Source of the DNA: an uncultured Geobacter sp. | Lineage (GTDB): Bacteria; Desulfobacterota; Desulfuromonadia; Geobacterales; Geobacteraceae | DNA length: 36,876 nt | Assembly: GCA_903915655.1 (NCBI GenBank) | Contig: CAIWTU010000018.1 | Location: 1 to 36,876 of the forward strand | Direction of reading: 5' to 3' | In this document: positions 1 to 12,725 of the stretch, one piece after another | Layout of the letters: every line of letters starts with the position of its first letter | Numbering within the stretch: position 1 is the stretch's first letter | Translations under genes and position numbers: made by a program | The notes under the pieces: generated by a model | Seen by the model: the letters and a program-made list of their open reading frames with translations, nothing else | Database searches by the model: none | What the model was told of the DNA's origin: nothing

Positions 1-131
1 AACTCCGCCTGGCCTTTTGAAGACAATACCTTCGTAATAGCCGCAGTCAACGTGGTCTTGCCATGGTCAACGTGCCCTATCGTTCCTATGTTTACGTGCG
101 GCTTCTTCCTATCAAATTTAGCTTTTGCCAT
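1..131 (-). CDS. tuf: Elongation factor Tu, copy 1 (5' end only)
   Basis: EF-Tu is the GTPase that carries aminoacyl-tRNA to the ribosome. Only about the first 43 codons are inside the window; the gene continues past the left edge. The visible part starts [16 protein letters not shown] and includes the P-loop GHVDHGKTT. Its 131 coding bases match the second tuf copy (15229-16419) except at position 123, a synonymous AAA/AAG change. The match runs a further 12 bases past a single mismatch into the ribosome binding site, then stops. It lies 29 bases after the fusA stop, the classic rpsL-rpsG-fusA-tuf order. Confidence 0.97.
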   Translation of the reverse strand, partial: MAKAKFDRKKPHVNIGTIGHVDHGKTTLTAAITKVLSSKGQAE

Positions 132-160
132 CAGGAGTCCCTCCCTCTATATGAAAAATA

Positions 161-2239
161 TTAACCTCTAACTTTAGCAATTATCTCTTCAGAAACCGAT
201 TTCGGCACCTGCTCGTAATGATGGAATGTCATCGTATAGGTAGCTCTACCCTGTGTCGCTGACCTTACGTCGGTGGCATACCCGAACATCATTGCAAGTG
301 GAACCATTGACGTAATAACCTGAGCTCCGGCTCTTGACTCCATACCCATGATATGACCGCGGCGGGAGTTCAAATCACCGATTACATCGCCCATATATTC
401 TTCAGGGACAACCACTTCAACTGACATGATCGGCTCAAGCAATATCGGTCCGGCCTTGGAGCACCCTTCCTTGAAACCCATGGAACCCGCTATCTTGAAT
501 GCCATCTCGGACGAATCGACATCGTGATATGAACCGTCTATCAGCGATACCTTCACATCAACCACCGGGAATCCAGCCAAGCCTCCCGTTCCGAGCGTTT
601 CCTGTATACCCTTGTCTACAGCAGGTATATATTCACGAGGAACTACACCGCCCTTGATTGCATCGACAAATTCATAACCGACGCCTGGTTCCTGAGGCTC
701 AATCTCGAGCCATACATGCCCATACTGACCACGACCACCGGACTGTCGGACAAACTTGCCTTCCACCTTGACTTTTTTCGTTATGGTTTCGCGATATGCA
801 ACTTGCGGCTTGCCGACATTCGCCTCAACCTTAAACTCACGCATCAGTCGATCTACAATAATTTCCAGGTGTAACTCACCCATCCCGGAGATAATCGTCT
901 GGCCTGTCTCTTCATCGGTCTTGACTCTGAAGGATGGATCTTCACTGGCCAGTTTCGCAAGACTGAGACCGAGCTTCTCCTGGTCAACCTTGGTTTTTGG
1001 CTCTATTGCTATCGATATAACAGGCTCAGGAAATTCAATCGACTCTAGTATAACCGGACTGGATTCGATACAGAGTGTATCCCCGGTCGTAGTATATTTC
1101 AAACCGACAGCAGCGGCAATATCACCTGCATAAACTTCTTTAATTTCTTCTCGCTTATTTGCATGCATCTTAAGGATACGGCCGATACGCTCTTTTTTTC
1201 CTTTGGTAGAGTTATATATATACGAACCTGAGCTTAAAACGCCTGAATAGACCCTGAAAAAACAGAGCTGACCGACAAACGGATCACCCATGATTTTAAA
1301 AGCTAGGGCTGAAAAAGGCTCCGAATCGGACGCAGCCCGCTCTACTTCAGTTTCAGTATCAGGATTAAGACCCTTGATCGGGGGAATATCAGTTGGAGCC
1401 GGCATATATTCGACAACGGCGTCAAGAAGGTTTTGCACCCCCTTATTCTTAAAAGCGGACCCGCATACTACCGGTATAATCTTGATATCGATAGTCGACC
1501 TGCGGATTGCAGCCTTGATTTCTTCTATGGTAAACTTCTCACCATTCAAATATTTGTCCATCAGATCATCATTATGAGTTGCCAGCTCCTCTATCATCTT
1601 TTCACGATATTCGAGTGCAAGCTGCATATCTTCTTCAGCAACATCCTGAGTCTGAAAGTTCGCCCCTAATGACTCATCATTCCAGACTATCGCTTTCATT
1701 TCAACCAGGTCGATTACACCGGTGAATGAGCTTTCCTTCCCTATAGGTAGTTGTATCGGAACAGCATTTGCCTTCAGCCGGTCCTTTATCATCTCTATTC
1801 CACGGAAAAAATCGGCGCCTACACGATCCATCTTGTTTATGAAAGCTATTCGCGGCACCCCATATTTATCTGCCTGTCGCCAGACAGTTTCCGATTGCGG
1901 CTCAACACCGCCGACAGAACAGAAAACTGCAACAGCGCCGTCAAGAACACGCAGCGACCGCTCGACCTCTATTGTAAAATCAACATGGCCAGGAGTATCA
2001 ATTATATTTATACGATGGTCACGCCAGGAGCAGGTAGTTGCAGCGGAGGTGATAGTAATACCCCTCTCCTGCTCCTGCACCATCCAGTCCATGGTCGCCG
2101 TCCCTTCATGGACTTCGCCGATCTTATACGATACTCCGGTGTAATAAAGTATACGCTCTGTGGTGGTGGTCTTTCCAGCATCTATATGAGCCATGATCCC
2201 GATATTTCGGGTTTTATCTAAAGGTACTAAACGAGGCAC
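161..2239 (-). CDS. fusA: Elongation factor G
   Basis: EF-G is the translocation GTPase, which moves tRNAs and mRNA through the ribosome and helps recycling. The 692-residue product has the usual full length. The G domain is N-terminal with P-loop AHIDAGKTT near residue 17, switch motif RGITI, DTPGH, and NKMD. The C-terminal domains follow, with the conserved GQYGHVW segment. Translation starts at GTG, since codons 1-3 read GTG-CCT-CGT, with a GGAGG about 10 bases upstream. It is 34 bases downstream of rpsG and just ahead of tuf. The sequence looks like the canonical housekeeping EF-G rather than a divergent paralogue. Confidence 0.98.
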   Translation of the reverse strand: MPRLVPLDKTRNIGIMAHIDAGKTTTTERILYYTGVSYKIGEVHEGTATMDWMVQEQERGITITSAATTCSWRDHRINIIDTPGHVDFTIEVERSLRVLDGAVAVFCSVGGVEPQSETVWRQADKYGVPRIAFINKMDRVGADFFRGIEMIKDRLKANAVPIQLPIGKESSFTGVIDLVEMKAIVWNDESLGANFQTQDVAEEDMQLALEYREKMIEELATHNDDLMDKYLNGEKFTIEEIKAAIRRSTIDIKIIPVVCGSAFKNKGVQNLLDAVVEYMPAPTDIPPIKGLNPDTETEVERAASDSEPFSALAFKIMGDPFVGQLCFFRVYSGVLSSGSYIYNSTKGKKERIGRILKMHANKREEIKEVYAGDIAAAVGLKYTTTGDTLCIESSPVILESIEFPEPVISIAIEPKTKVDQEKLGLSLAKLASEDPSFRVKTDEETGQTIISGMGELHLEIIVDRLMREFKVEANVGKPQVAYRETITKKVKVEGKFVRQSGGRGQYGHVWLEIEPQEPGVGYEFVDAIKGGVVPREYIPAVDKGIQETLGTGGLAGFPVVDVKVSLIDGSYHDVDSSEMAFKIAGSMGFKEGCSKAGPILLEPIMSVEVVVPEEYMGDVIGDLNSRRGHIMGMESRAGAQVITSMVPLAMMFGYATDVRSATQGRATYTMTFHHYEQVPKSVSEEIIAKVRG

Positions 2240-2273
2240 TAAGAGGATCCCTCCAAAAAACTTATCTCAAAAA

Positions 2274-2744
2274 TTACCAACGGTAATGAGCAAATGCCCT
2301 GTTGGCTTCAGCCATCTTATGTACATCTTCACGCTTCTTGACTGCCGCGCCCCTGTTGTTTGATGCATCAAGGATCTCACCGGCAAGCTTTTCAGTCAAA
2401 GTCTTCTCTGAACGCGCGTCAGCAAACCTTACCAGCCATCGCATCGCAAGAGAAGTGCGCCTCTCGGCCCTCACCTCAACCGGCACCTGATACGTCGAAC
2501 CACCGACCCTGCGTGATTTCACTTCGAGCAGAGGGCGGATATTATCCAAGGACTTTTTAAAGACCTTGATCGGCTCATCGCTAGATTTCTTGGCGACAAT
2601 CTCAAGCGCGCCGTACAGCGCACGCTCGGCAGTACTTTTTTTACCATCAAGCATAAGGATATTGATAAGCTTGGCAACAACCCTATCATTATATTTAGGA
2701 TCAGGCAAAATAACCCGCTTTGCTACTACTCTTCTCCTGGGCAT
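2274..2744 (-). CDS. rpsG: 30S ribosomal protein S7
   Basis: S7 is a primary 16S rRNA-binding protein that nucleates assembly of the 30S head and lines the E-site exit. The 156 residues match the usual bacterial length. The family N-terminus [10 protein letters not shown] and the segments [12 protein letters not shown] and LAMRWLV are present. It starts at ATG, 22 bases after the rpsL stop, and precedes fusA, the standard str operon position. In E. coli this protein represses its own operon by binding the rpsL-rpsG intergenic RNA. The gap here is too short for me to identify an equivalent site. Confidence 0.98.
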   Translation of the reverse strand: MPRRRVVAKRVILPDPKYNDRVVAKLINILMLDGKKSTAERALYGALEIVAKKSSDEPIKVFKKSLDNIRPLLEVKSRRVGGSTYQVPVEVRAERRTSLAMRWLVRFADARSEKTLTEKLAGEILDASNNRGAAVKKREDVHKMAEANRAFAHYRW

Positions 2745-2766
2745 ATCAACCTCTCAATTTAGTCTA

Positions 2767-3138
2767 TTACTTCGGCCTTTTCGCGCCATACTTGGAACGA
2801 GCCTGTTTTCTATCCTTGACACCAACCGCATCAAGGGTACCCCGAACGATATGGTACCTGACACCCGGAAGGTCTTTAACCCTCCCTCCACGAATCAGAA
2901 CAACTGAATGCTCCTGAAGATTATGCCCCACACCCGGGATATAGGAAGTCACCTCAAGCCCGTTCGTAAGCCTCACCCTGGCAACCTTCCGTAGCGCGGA
3001 GTTCGGTTTCTTCGGCGTAGTTGTATAGACCCTAGTGCAAACGCCCCTTTTCTGCGGACAACACTTTAGCGCCGGAGCTGTCGATTTGTCTTTCTTACTT
3101 TCCCTGCCGATGCGTATCAACTGATTAATGGTTGGCAT
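2767..3138 (-). CDS. rpsL: 30S ribosomal protein S12
   Basis: S12 sits at the decoding centre and is the classical streptomycin-resistance protein. I place the start at ATG 3138 ([19 protein letters not shown]), giving 123 residues, the family norm. The open frame continues 25 codons upstream but that extension has no family similarity. The decoding segments [17 protein letters not shown] and [13 protein letters not shown] are present. The two lysines whose change commonly gives streptomycin resistance, in KKPNS and RVKDLP, are wild type. The gene is first of rpsL-rpsG-fusA-tuf and has its own candidate promoter at 3204-3232. Confidence 0.98.
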   Translation of the reverse strand: MPTINQLIRIGRESKKDKSTAPALKCCPQKRGVCTRVYTTTPKKPNSALRKVARVRLTNGLEVTSYIPGVGHNLQEHSVVLIRGGRVKDLPGVRYHIVRGTLDAVGVKDRKQARSKYGAKRPK

Positions 3139-3203
3139 ATCCTGTATCTCCCAAAAAACTACATGCTCAGAGACGAATCCCCCTGATAAGCGAAAACCCG
3201 ACC

Positions 3204-3232
3204 AAAATACCAATATCTGTTCAGATTGTCAA
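3204..3232 (-). promoter_or_regulatory. Candidate sigma-70 promoter for rpsL-rpsG-fusA-tuf
   Basis: On the minus strand TTGACA (3227-3232) is followed after exactly 17 bases by TATTTT (3204-3209), a perfect -35 with a 4/6 -10. It lies in the 135-base gap between rpoC and rpsL and would start transcription about 60 bases before the rpsL ATG. No terminator is visible after rpoC, so read-through from rpoBC may add to it. Confidence 0.6.
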
Positions 3233-3273
3233 GCTTTTTTCGCATGTCTTAATTTATTGTTATATTTAATCTG

Positions 3274-6200
3274 TTAACTTGCTACCTGTACGTCCAGTTC
3301 CGAAGGCTCTTCCGGTGTTACAGTTGCGTGATCAGGGAAGGCGAGCTTTACGTTTCTATAACGCGACAAACCTGTACCGGCCGGGATCAGCCGCCCCATG
3401 ATAACATTCTCCTTGAGCCCACGAAGGCTGTCAACCTTACCCTCAATAGCAGCCTGTGTCAAGACTTTTGTTGTCTCCTGGAAAGAAGCTGCAGAGATAA
3501 ACGACTCTGTAGAGAGTGAAGCCTTGGTAATCCCTAATAGGAGCGGTTCTGCAGTTGCAGGTTTGCCGCCATTAGAGAGAACTCTCTCATTTTCGTCCTC
3601 AAAAATGCTCCGCTCCAGCTGGTCATCAATAAGGAGGTTGGTTTCTCCAACATCCTTGATTTTGACCCTGCGCAACATCTGTCGGACGATAGTCTCGATA
3701 TGCTTGTCATTTATTTTGACCCCCTGCAGACGATATACTTCCTGAACCTCATCGACCAGATATTTCGCAAGCTCTTTTACACCCAGAACCCTGAGGATAT
3801 CATGAGGATTCGACGACCCGTCCATGAGCGCTTCACCAGCCTTCACATAATCACCTTCGTGAACGCTGATATGTTTACCTTTAGGAATCAGGTATTCCTT
3901 CGACTCCCCCTTTTCAGGAGTCACGACGACTTTACGCTTCCCCTTGGCATCCTTGCCGTAGGAGACAATACCATCTATTTCCGAGATTACGGCGAAGTCC
4001 TTAGGTTTCCTGGCTTCAAACAGCTCCGCAACCCTTGGGAGACCACCTGTAATATCTTTTGTTTTAGTCGTCTCTCTCGGGATTTTAGCGATAAAATCTC
4101 CAGCGTTGACAAATGAATCTTCGTGCACGGAGATGTTGGCGCCGACCGGAAGAAAGTAGCGTCCGACTGTACTTTCTCCCTGCCTGACCGTCTTGCCGGC
4201 TTCGTCTTTGATTGTAATGCGAGGGCGCTTGTCCGTGTCTCTGGACTCGATGATCACCTTTCGAGAAAGACCGGTAACCTCATCAAGCTGCTCCTCCACG
4301 GTAATACCTTCCAGAATGTCCCCGAATTTTATCCGGCCGGAAACTTCTGTCAATATAGGCATCGTATAAGGATCCCACTCCGCCAGCGAGTCTCCTGGTC
4401 TTACAAGTTGACCGGATTTGACCTTGATCTTCGCCCCATACACGAGGGTATATTTTTCACGTTCACGACCTGTTTCGTCTATGATTGCCAATTCACCGTT
4501 CCGGTTCATGACAATGTAGTTTCCATCGGCAGTTGTAACACTGTTCACATTTATAAAACTGACTTTCCCCTCGTTGCGTGCCTCAAGGGATGTCTGCTCT
4601 GCATGCCTTGATGCAGTACCACCTATATGAAAGGTTCTCATTGTAAGCTGAGTTCCAGGCTCGCCGATAGACTGGGCAGCTATAACCCCGACTGCTTCGC
4701 CAAGATTTACAAGGTGTCCGCGGGCAAGGTCCCTGCCGTAACATTTAGCACATATCCCCCGCTTGCTCTGACAGGTAAGCACAGACCGTATTTTTACCTT
4801 TTCAAGACCGGCATCGTCAATCCGCTTGACCAGGGCCTCATCTATCTCCATGTTCGCGGGAACAAGAACTTCATCAGTTACCGGGTCAAGAATATCATCA
4901 AGTGCAACACGACCAAGAATACGGTCGCCTATATGCTCTATGATCTCGCCACCCTCGGTTAAAGAGGATACAAGAAGTCCATCAATAGTACCGCAATCGG
5001 TTTCGGTGATGATAGCATCCTGTGCCACATCAACCAGCCTTCTTGTAAGATATCCCGAGTTTGCGGTCTTGAGTGCCGTATCCGCCAGACCTTTACGCGC
5101 ACCATGAGTTGAGATAAAGTACTGCAGAACCGTAAGACCTTCGCGGAAGTTTGCGGTAATCGGGGTCTCGATTATTTCACCCGACGGCTTGGCCATAAGA
5201 CCTCGCATACCTGCGAGCTGACGGATCTGCTGAGCTGAACCCCTCGAGCCGGAGTCAGCCATCATATGAATAGCGTTAAAAGAGGGAACCACCACTTCTT
5301 TGCCTTCCGCGGAAATGATGGTCTCCCTCGAAAGGTTGTCGAGCATCTCTTTGGCTATTTCTTCGGTCGACTTCGCCCATATATCTATAACCTTATTATA
5401 ACGTTCACCATCGGTTATGAGACCTTCAGTATACTGATTCTGAATTTCCTTGACCTCTTCCGTGGCCTTTTCGATAATCGCAGGTTTACTTTCAGGTATT
5501 ATCATATCGTTTATGCAGATTGAAATACCGGCTATGGTGGAGTAACGGAAACCTATCTCTTTCAATTTATCTGCCAGAATGACTGTTTCCTTGTTCCCGG
5601 CGAGCCGGTAGCAGATGTCCACAAGATTTGAAAGCTCTTTTTTAGTCATGACCTTGTTTATTGCGGAAAAGGGAACTGTCTCCGGCTGAATCTCTCTAAG
5701 AAGTATACGTCCTGTAGTAGTTTCAACCAATTGCGGCTTTGGATCTGCCGCCAGATTCTTCAGCCTGACTTTAATCCTGGTATGAAGATCTATCTCATCG
5801 GAGTCAAAGGCCATCCTAACTTCTTCAGGTGAGGAAAATATCTTTCCGTCTCCCTTCATGAAAGGCTTTTCCCTTGTCATGTAGTAAATTCCAAGGACCA
5901 TATCCTGAGAAGGAACAATAATCGGTTTACCGTGGGCAGGGGAAAGGATATTATTGGTACTCATCATGAGCACCCTCGCTTCTACCTGGCTTTCAACAGA
6001 AAGCGGGAGGTGAACCGCCATCTGGTCACCGTCAAAGTCGGCGTTAAACGCTGTACAGACGAGGGGGTGAAGCTGGATGGCTTTACCTTCTATGAGAACT
6101 GGTTCAAAGGCCTGAATGCCGAGACGATGCAGGGTCGGCGCACGGTTAAGCATCACAGGATGCTCCTTGATCACTTCCTCCAGGACATCCCAGACCTCAG

Positions 6201-7416
6201 GGCGTTCCTTTTCGACCATTTTTTTCGCACTTTTTATCGTAGTTACAAAGCCTCGTTCCTCAAGCTTATTGTAAATAAAAGGTTTGAAGAGCTCCAGCGC
6301 CATTTTTTTGGGTAATCCGCATTGATGGAGCCTGAGTTCCGGTCCGACTACAATTACGGAACGTCCAGAGTAGTCAACTCGCTTACCGAGGAGATTTTGC
6401 CTGAAGCGGCCGGATTTACCCTTCAGCATGTCAGAAAGCGATTTCAGTGGCCGCTTATTTGGACCTGCAATGGCTCTTCCCCGGCGACCGTTGTCAAAAA
6501 GGGCGTCCACAGCCTCCTGAAGCATCCGTTTTTCGTTACGTATGATTACCTCTGGCGCCTGAAGCTCCATGAGCCGCTTCAGCCGGTTATTCCTGTTAAT
6601 GACCCTGCGGTAGAGGTCGTTCAGATCGGATGTGGCAAACCGGCCACCGTCCAAAGGAACCAGCGGGCGTAACTCGGGAGGAAGGACCGGTATACACTCA
6701 AGGATCATCCATTCAGGTTTGTTTCCCGAGGACTTGAATGCGTCGACAACCTTAAGTCTTTTGGCTATTTTTTTTCGCTTTGCCTCACTTGTGGCCTCGA
6801 GCATTTCGGTACGAAGATCGACGGCCAGCTGATCCATATCAAGCGCCTGGAGGCAGCGTCTGATTGCAGCAGCACCCATTCCGGCCTCAAAGCCGCCGGG
6901 AAACTCCTCCAGAGCCTTCTGATAACGTTCTTCGGTAAGCACCTCTGAAAGTGTCATGCCTGTGTTTCCGGGATCCGTCACAGCATAAGCTTCAAAGTAG
7001 AGAACCTTTTCGAGGTCTTTCAGCGAAATGTCGAGGAGATTTCCTATCCTTGAAGGGAGAGATCTCAGAAACCAGATGTGTGCAACAGGTGTAGCGAGGT
7101 CGATATGGCCGAGCCTTTCCCGCCGGACCTTCGACGGGATAACCTCGACACCACATTTCTCGCAGACAATGCCGCGATGTTTCATTCGTTTATATTTACC
7201 GCAGTTACACTCATAATCTTTGGTAGGACCAAAAATTTTAGCGCAAAACAGACCATCACGTTCTGGCTTGAAAGTACGATAATTTATAGTCTCCGGTTTC
7301 TTTACCTCGCCAAAAGAGCGTTCGCGGATTTTTTCCGGAGACGATATTGATATTCTTATAGCAGAGAAATGAAGCGGGTCCTTAGGTTTTTCAAAAAAAC
7401 TAAAAAAATCTTCCAA
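3274..7416 (-). CDS. rpoC: DNA-directed RNA polymerase subunit beta'
   Basis: This is the largest catalytic subunit of RNA polymerase. The product has 1380 residues, typical of the group. The N-terminal zinc site (CNCGKY through CEKCG, about residues 70-88) is intact. The catalytic Mg-binding loop [12 protein letters not shown] is near residue 455-462, and the second zinc cluster with [11 protein letters not shown] is near 880-895. The start is TTG at 7416, supported by AAAGGAGG eight bases upstream; the next residues [19 protein letters not shown] fit the family. It follows rpoB by 77 bases. There is no frameshift or insertion. Confidence 0.98.
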   Translation of the reverse strand: MEDFFSFFEKPKDPLHFSAIRISISSPEKIRERSFGEVKKPETINYRTFKPERDGLFCAKIFGPTKDYECNCGKYKRMKHRGIVCEKCGVEVIPSKVRRERLGHIDLATPVAHIWFLRSLPSRIGNLLDISLKDLEKVLYFEAYAVTDPGNTGMTLSEVLTEERYQKALEEFPGGFEAGMGAAAIRRCLQALDMDQLAVDLRTEMLEATSEAKRKKIAKRLKVVDAFKSSGNKPEWMILECIPVLPPELRPLVPLDGGRFATSDLNDLYRRVINRNNRLKRLMELQAPEVIIRNEKRMLQEAVDALFDNGRRGRAIAGPNKRPLKSLSDMLKGKSGRFRQNLLGKRVDYSGRSVIVVGPELRLHQCGLPKKMALELFKPFIYNKLEERGFVTTIKSAKKMVEKERPEVWDVLEEVIKEHPVMLNRAPTLHRLGIQAFEPVLIEGKAIQLHPLVCTAFNADFDGDQMAVHLPLSVESQVEARVLMMSTNNILSPAHGKPIIVPSQDMVLGIYYMTREKPFMKGDGKIFSSPEEVRMAFDSDEIDLHTRIKVRLKNLAADPKPQLVETTTGRILLREIQPETVPFSAINKVMTKKELSNLVDICYRLAGNKETVILADKLKEIGFRYSTIAGISICINDMIIPESKPAIIEKATEEVKEIQNQYTEGLITDGERYNKVIDIWAKSTEEIAKEMLDNLSRETIISAEGKEVVVPSFNAIHMMADSGSRGSAQQIRQLAGMRGLMAKPSGEIIETPITANFREGLTVLQYFISTHGARKGLADTALKTANSGYLTRRLVDVAQDAIITETDCGTIDGLLVSSLTEGGEIIEHIGDRILGRVALDDILDPVTDEVLVPANMEIDEALVKRIDDAGLEKVKIRSVLTCQSKRGICAKCYGRDLARGHLVNLGEAVGVIAAQSIGEPGTQLTMRTFHIGGTASRHAEQTSLEARNEGKVSFINVNSVTTADGNYIVMNRNGELAIIDETGREREKYTLVYGAKIKVKSGQLVRPGDSLAEWDPYTMPILTEVSGRIKFGDILEGITVEEQLDEVTGLSRKVIIESRDTDKRPRITIKDEAGKTVRQGESTVGRYFLPVGANISVHEDSFVNAGDFIAKIPRETTKTKDITGGLPRVAELFEARKPKDFAVISEIDGIVSYGKDAKGKRKVVVTPEKGESKEYLIPKGKHISVHEGDYVKAGEALMDGSSNPHDILRVLGVKELAKYLVDEVQEVYRLQGVKINDKHIETIVRQMLRRVKIKDVGETNLLIDDQLERSIFEDENERVLSNGGKPATAEPLLLGITKASLSTESFISAASFQETTKVLTQAAIEGKVDSLRGLKENVIMGRLIPAGTGLSRYRNVKLAFPDHATVTPEEPSELDVQVAS

Positions 7417-7493
7417 AGTGTGTGCCTCCTTTACTGAGGAGTATTAGCAGGTTATTGTTTGCCGAAATCCAGTTTAACGTCCGAAAGGGAGAG

Positions 7494-10400
7494 TCAGTTT
7501 TCTTCGGTCTCCAATAGCTCAACATCAAGACAGAGAGACTGAAGTTCCTTGATGAGAACATTGAACGATTCAGGAAGTCCCGGTTCAAGGGTGTGTTTCC
7601 CTTTTGCAATGGCTTCGTACATCCTTGTTCGCCCCGCCACGTCATCAGACTTGACCGTAAGGAATTCCTGCAGCGCATAGGCAGCGCCGTAGGCCTCCAT
7701 GGCCCAAACGTCCATCTCCCCGAGCCTTTGACCACCGAATTGGGCCTTCCCCCCCAGTGGTTGCTGGGTGACCAGGCTGTAGGGACCGATCGAACGCGCA
7801 TGAATCTTGTCATCTACCAGGTGATGCAGCTTGAGAACATACATGATACCGACCGTAACTTTCTGTCTGAAAGCCTCGCCTGATTTTCCATCCCTGAGGA
7901 CAACCTGTCCTGATGTTGCAAACCCGGCCTTTTCCATCATATCCCTGATCTGCTGTTCCGAGGCCCCTTCAAAAACCGGAGAGGCCATCGGTACACCTCT
8001 TTTGAGCCTCCCGGCAACGGTGAGGAGTTCGTCATCAGCAAGCCCGTCGAGAAAAAGGTCCATCTCTCCTTCGTTATATATCCCCTTGATATACTTTTTG
8101 ATTGCAGACGGCTGAGTATTCTTTGCCAGCATCTCTTCTATCTGCCAGCCAATACCCTTTGCAGCCCAACCAAGGTGTGTTTCCAAAATCTGGCCTACGT
8201 TCATACGCGATGGGACGCCAAGGGGATTGAGGACAATTTCAACCGGACGACCATCTTCCATGTACGGCATGTCCTCTTCCGGCAGGATGCGTGAGACTAC
8301 ACCCTTATTTCCGTGACGGCCGGCCATCTTGTCTCCTACCTGCAACTTACGCTTGATGGCAACATATACTTTTACCATCTTTATAACACCTGGAGGGAGA
8401 TCATCACCCCGTTTCAGCTTCTGAATCTTGTCATCAAAAACGTAATTTATTATATCTATCTGCTGGTGTAGTGTTGCCAGTACCTGCGCGACTTTCTCGT
8501 CGACTCCATCAACATCGTCTACAGAAATCTCGTCCCATCTGTTCAGGGGGACTCCGGAGAGAGCTTCAGCGGTTATCTCGCATTTTTTTGGTAGGAGAAC
8601 ATTTCCCTCTTTGTCTTCGATCGGTAAGGCAGTTACTTTCCCGACAAGAAGTTTTTTGAGTTTGCTTACAGCCGAGTTTTTAATAATGGTAATTTCATCC
8701 TGCTCGTCTTTGCGGAGTTTTTCTTCTTCCGCCCTCTCGATGCTCTCAGTACGAGAATCCTTGTCGGACCCTTTACGGGAAAAGATTTTAGCTCCGATGA
8801 CGGTTCCCTCGACCCCTGGAGGAACACGTAATGACGTATCCCTGACATCGCCGGCTTTTTCACCGAATATTGCACGGAGAAGCTTCTCTTCGGGAGAAAG
8901 CTGAGTTTCTCCTTTCGGGGTAATTTTGCCCACCAGGATGTCGCTCGGCTTGACCTCGGCTCCAATCCGGATGATACCGGACTCGTCCAGATCCTTCAGG
9001 GTTTCTTCTCCAAGATTTGGAATATCGGAGGTTATTTCTTCCTTGCCAAGCTTGGTATCACGCGCTACACATTCGAATTCTTCTATATGTATTGAAGTAT
9101 AGCGATCATCCTTTACAAGTTTCTCCGAGATGAGGATTGAGTCCTCGAAGTTGTACCCTCCCCATGGCATAAATGCCACCAGAATATTCTGCCCCAGAGC
9201 AAGTTCACCCATCTCTGTTGACGGTCCATCAGCGATGATAGCGGCCTTTTTTACATTGTCGCCGACCTTTACCACCGGCCTCTGGTTTATGCAGGTGTTT
9301 TGATTGGAACGGGCGAACTTTATCAGATTGTATATGTCGACACCGGTGCCTGTTTCATCAAACTCATCCTCGTCAATTTTTACAACTATACGCGAAGCGT
9401 CTACGGATTCGACGACGCCATTATGTTTAGCTACAACAGAAACACCAGAGTCACTAGCAACGACTCTTTCAATACCGGTCCCGACAAGGGGAGAATCGGC
9501 ACGAAGAAGCGGGACAGCCTGACGCTGCATGTTAGATCCCATAAGCGCACGGTTTGCGTCATCATTTTCGAGAAAAGGGATGAGTGAAGCAGCAACCGAT
9601 ACAAGCTGCAATGGAGAGACATCCATAAGATCGACTTCGTCTCTACCGATCAGTACAAATTCTCCCCCTTTTCGCGCAGATATGTAATCCGTGACGAATC
9701 GGCCATTTTCATCCACTTCGGCATCGGCCTGCGATATTGCATGCCCCTCTTCTTCGAGAGCGGAAAAAAATCTTACCTCGTTAGAAACCTGACCGTTTTG
9801 TACTATCCGGTATGGAGTCTCGACAAAACCGTGCTGATTGATACGGGCATATGTTGACAATGAGGCGATAAGTCCAATGTTGGGACCTTCTGGAGTTTCT
9901 ATCGGACAAACCCTGCCGTAGTGGGTCGGATGGACATCGCGCACCTCAAACCCGGCCCTTTCACGAGTCAATCCACCAGGTCCGAGGGCAGAAAGCCGAC
10001 GCTTGTGGGTAACTTCCGACAGAGGGTTGGTCTGATCCATAAACTGGGAAAGCTGTGATGAACCGAAAAACTCCTTTACCACAGCCGTTACCGGTTTTGA
10101 GTTGATAAGGTCGTGGGGCATGAGATTTTCTACTTCCTGCAAACTCATACGTTCCTTGATGGCACGCTCCATCCGGACCAGGCCAATTCGGTATTGGTTT
10201 TCGAGAAGCTCGCCAACGGCGCGTACCCGACGGTTACCGAGATGGTCAATATCGTCAATATTTCCTTTACCGTTTTTAAGATCTATGAGATAGCGAACCA
10301 CTTCCAGGACATCTTCCTTGGTAAGGGTCTGACAATCAAGGGGAATATCGAGACCAACCTTATGATTCAGCTTCAAACGACCAACGGCGGAAAGATCGTA

Positions 10401-11603
10401 GCGGTCAGCATTGAAAAATAGATTTTCGAACAGCGCCTGTGCGCTTTTAAGCGTAGGGGGGTCGCCTGGACGGACTCTGCGGTAAATCTCTATCAGAGCC
10501 TCTTCCGGTGAAGATATCTTATCAATAAAGAGAGTATCCCTAAGCGAAGGGGTTACATGAAGGTTGTCAATAAAAAGGACCTTGATCGACTGCAAGCCCC
10601 TTTCCTTTACCTCATCATATTTAATTTGAGTTATTTCATCATTGCATTCGACCAGAATTTCACCGGTTGAGGGGTCGACAATATCATGAGATGCAATTTT
10701 ACCGAGCAGATCTTCCTCTGCTATCGGAATATATTTGATACCATGCTCGGCCATTTTTCTGATGGCAGCCTTGGTGAATTTTCGGTTTGCCTTGAGAATT
10801 ACTTCTCCCGTTCCTGGATCCGCTATATCGAAATGCGCCTTCTGATTCAGGAGGAGTTCCGGATCAGCAGATTTATGGAGAGTCTCTCCGCAGAAAATCT
10901 CCTCGCTCTTATAGTAGTAATTCAGAAGTTCCTCAACAGAATAGCCGAGAGCCTTGAGGAGAACAGTAGCAGGCATCTTCCGACGCCTGTCGATGCGAAC
11001 GTAGAGAATATCCTTGTGATCGAACTCGAAATCGAGCCATGAACCTCTGTAAGGTATTATTCTCGCTGAATAGAGAACCTTTCCGCTCGAATGAGTTTTC
11101 CCTTTATCGTGATCGTAGAAAACACCTGGAGAGCGGTGTAGCTGGCTGACAATTACGCGCTCGGTCCCGTTTATTATAAACGTCCCATTGTTGGTCATAA
11201 GGGGAATTTCGCCAAAATAAACTTCCTGTTCCTTGATATCGCGAACAGAGCGCATCCCTGTTTCCTTGATCAGATCCCAGACAACCAGGCGCACCTTTAC
11301 CTTCATCGGGGCTGCGTAAGTCATACCCCTCTGGTGACATTCTTCTACATCGTATTTTGGAGTTCCAAGACCGTATGAGACATACTCGAGAGAAGCGGTT
11401 TCTGTAAAATCCTTTATCGGGAAAACAGACCTGAAAACCGCTTCCAACCCGAAATTTTTCCTCGACTCGACAGGAACGTCTAACTGAAGGAATCTCTTAT
11501 AGGAGCTTTTCTGAATATCAATCAGGTTAGGTATTTCTATTATTTTCTTGATCTTAGCGAAGTTCTTGCGCAAAAGGTGGTTATTCGCAATAGAATAAGC
11601 CAT
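7494..11603 (-). CDS. rpoB: DNA-directed RNA polymerase subunit beta
   Basis: This subunit forms part of the RNA polymerase active site and carries the rifampicin pocket. The 1369 residues match the long beta subunits of proteobacteria. The rifampicin region is wild type: [30 protein letters not shown] and [18 protein letters not shown] keep the Asp, His and Ser positions usually changed in resistance. The C-terminal [20 protein letters not shown] segment is present. ATG 11603 has AAAGGAG five bases upstream. A hairpin lies between rplL and this gene, as expected for a stoichiometry-setting attenuator. Confidence 0.98.
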   Translation of the reverse strand: MAYSIANNHLLRKNFAKIKKIIEIPNLIDIQKSSYKRFLQLDVPVESRKNFGLEAVFRSVFPIKDFTETASLEYVSYGLGTPKYDVEECHQRGMTYAAPMKVKVRLVVWDLIKETGMRSVRDIKEQEVYFGEIPLMTNNGTFIINGTERVIVSQLHRSPGVFYDHDKGKTHSSGKVLYSARIIPYRGSWLDFEFDHKDILYVRIDRRRKMPATVLLKALGYSVEELLNYYYKSEEIFCGETLHKSADPELLLNQKAHFDIADPGTGEVILKANRKFTKAAIRKMAEHGIKYIPIAEEDLLGKIASHDIVDPSTGEILVECNDEITQIKYDEVKERGLQSIKVLFIDNLHVTPSLRDTLFIDKISSPEEALIEIYRRVRPGDPPTLKSAQALFENLFFNADRYDLSAVGRLKLNHKVGLDIPLDCQTLTKEDVLEVVRYLIDLKNGKGNIDDIDHLGNRRVRAVGELLENQYRIGLVRMERAIKERMSLQEVENLMPHDLINSKPVTAVVKEFFGSSQLSQFMDQTNPLSEVTHKRRLSALGPGGLTRERAGFEVRDVHPTHYGRVCPIETPEGPNIGLIASLSTYARINQHGFVETPYRIVQNGQVSNEVRFFSALEEEGHAISQADAEVDENGRFVTDYISARKGGEFVLIGRDEVDLMDVSPLQLVSVAASLIPFLENDDANRALMGSNMQRQAVPLLRADSPLVGTGIERVVASDSGVSVVAKHNGVVESVDASRIVVKIDEDEFDETGTGVDIYNLIKFARSNQNTCINQRPVVKVGDNVKKAAIIADGPSTEMGELALGQNILVAFMPWGGYNFEDSILISEKLVKDDRYTSIHIEEFECVARDTKLGKEEITSDIPNLGEETLKDLDESGIIRIGAEVKPSDILVGKITPKGETQLSPEEKLLRAIFGEKAGDVRDTSLRVPPGVEGTVIGAKIFSRKGSDKDSRTESIERAEEEKLRKDEQDEITIIKNSAVSKLKKLLVGKVTALPIEDKEGNVLLPKKCEITAEALSGVPLNRWDEISVDDVDGVDEKVAQVLATLHQQIDIINYVFDDKIQKLKRGDDLPPGVIKMVKVYVAIKRKLQVGDKMAGRHGNKGVVSRILPEEDMPYMEDGRPVEIVLNPLGVPSRMNVGQILETHLGWAAKGIGWQIEEMLAKNTQPSAIKKYIKGIYNEGEMDLFLDGLADDELLTVAGRLKRGVPMASPVFEGASEQQIRDMMEKAGFATSGQVVLRDGKSGEAFRQKVTVGIMYVLKLHHLVDDKIHARSIGPYSLVTQQPLGGKAQFGGQRLGEMDVWAMEAYGAAYALQEFLTVKSDDVAGRTRMYEAIAKGKHTLEPGLPESFNVLIKELQSLCLDVELLETEEN

Positions 11604-11721
11604 ATAATCTCCTTTAGATAATGCCTTAAACGACCTGCATCGATTTCTTGTCCACTGGGTTAACTGTATTATAAAAAGGGCTGTTTTCTACAACTGTGGC
11701 GGTACTAACTTTAAATAGAAC

Positions 11722-11750
11722 AGCCAAGGCCGCAAGAAGCAGCCTTGGCT
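11722..11750 (-). terminator. Hairpin between rplL and rpoB (candidate attenuator)
   Basis: A 9-bp perfect stem (11722-11730 with 11742-11750) encloses an 11-base loop. On the minus strand the 3' side runs into a moderately T-rich tract, GTTCTATTTAAAG. It sits in the 172-base gap between rplL and rpoB. In E. coli a partial terminator at the same place lowers rpoBC transcription relative to rplJL. The weak T tract suggests partial rather than full termination. Confidence 0.65.
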
Positions 11751-11775
11751 CGGAAGGAATGATCTGAATGAAACC

Positions 11776-12156
11776 TTATTTGACTTGCACTTCTGCACCC
11801 GCCTCTGTCAACTGCTTGGCAGCATCATCAGCCTCTGCTTTGGCTACAGCCGTCTTGACCGGTTGTGGCGCTCCGTCAACCAGATCTTTTGCTTCTTTCA
11901 GGCCGAGGCTTGTAAGAGCACGTACTACCTTGATAACGCCAATCTTGTTTGCGCCGCAAGCTTTGAGTATAACATCAAATTCCGTCTGCTCCTCTACGGC
12001 TTCAACAGCGCCGGCAGTTGCAGCTGCTGCGACAGCAACAGGGGCAGCGGCAGAAACGCCGAATTTCTCTTCAAGCTCTTTAACCATCTCGGAAAGTTCC
12101 AGCACGGACATTTTTTCTATAAAGCTTATTACATCAGCCTTGGTAATTTCTGACAT
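11776..12156 (-). CDS. rplL: 50S ribosomal protein L7/L12
   Basis: L7/L12 forms the ribosomal stalk, present in several copies, that recruits translation GTPases such as the EF-Tu and EF-G encoded nearby. The 126 residues show an N-terminal dimerisation segment ([22 protein letters not shown]), an Ala-rich hinge around residues 36-52, and the C-terminal globular domain with [20 protein letters not shown] and [14 protein letters not shown] 12156 has GGAGG eight bases upstream. It follows rplJ by 44 bases, with which its product forms the stalk complex. Confidence 0.98.
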   Translation of the reverse strand: MSEITKADVISFIEKMSVLELSEMVKELEEKFGVSAAAPVAVAAAATAGAVEAVEEQTEFDVILKACGANKIGVIKVVRALTSLGLKEAKDLVDGAPQPVKTAVAKAEADDAAKQLTEAGAEVQVK

Positions 12157-12200
12157 TTTTCAATCCTCCATTAAGGTATATAAATAATATAATTCGTGGT

Positions 12201-12725
12201 CTAGTTTCCTTCTTTTTTAGCCCTTATCGCATCAAGGGCACGTACAAATGCAGCCGGCACGGCAGCGAGAGTCCCGACGAAACTTGTTATCGGGGCGTTC
12301 ATCGTACCTAGCAGCTTGGCAAGAAGCACATCACGGCTTGGCAGATCCGACAGTGACTGAATATCGGCAACAGACAGCGGCTTGCCGGATAAAACCCCGG
12401 CCTTCAGCTTGAATATTGCGTTTTTTTCCTTGGCAAATCGGGACAAAACTTTTGCCGCGGCGACCGGGTCATCATAACTGAACGCAATCGCGGTCGGCCC
12501 GGTAAAATGTGCTGATAACGATTCTTTACCGGTCTCCCTTGACGCAAGTTCAAGGAGAGTATTTTTTACAACCTTATACTCTACCGATGCATTTCGCAGT
12601 TCGTTCCTGAGCTGAGTAGCCTGTACGACGTTCATGCCGCGGAAGTCTGCCAAAAAAACAGCCTTTGCAGCCTTTAACTTTTCGTGCAGTTCACTGATAA
12701 TTTGCTGCTTACTTTCTCGTTTCAA
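12201..12725 (-). CDS. rplJ: 50S ribosomal protein L10
   Basis: L10 anchors L7/L12 dimers to 23S rRNA, and in complex with L7/L12 represses its own mRNA by binding the leader. The 174 residues begin [24 protein letters not shown] and contain [13 protein letters not shown] and [12 protein letters not shown], both typical. The start is TTG at 12725, with AAAGGAGG seven bases upstream. The leader upstream folds as an L10 leader (see the entry at 12726-12880). The C-terminal helix that binds L7/L12 is present. Confidence 0.97.
   Translation of the reverse strand: MKRESKQQIISELHEKLKAAKAVFLADFRGMNVVQATQLRNELRNASVEYKVVKNTLLELASRETGKESLSAHFTGPTAIAFSYDDPVAAAKVLSRFAKEKNAIFKLKAGVLSGKPLSVADIQSLSDLPSRDVLLAKLLGTMNAPITSFVGTLAAVPAAFVRALDAIRAKKEGN

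Noticed and set aside
7400-7813. 137-codon minus-strand frame over the rpoB end
   Set aside because: It overlaps the conserved rpoB C-terminus in another frame and looks like a shadow.
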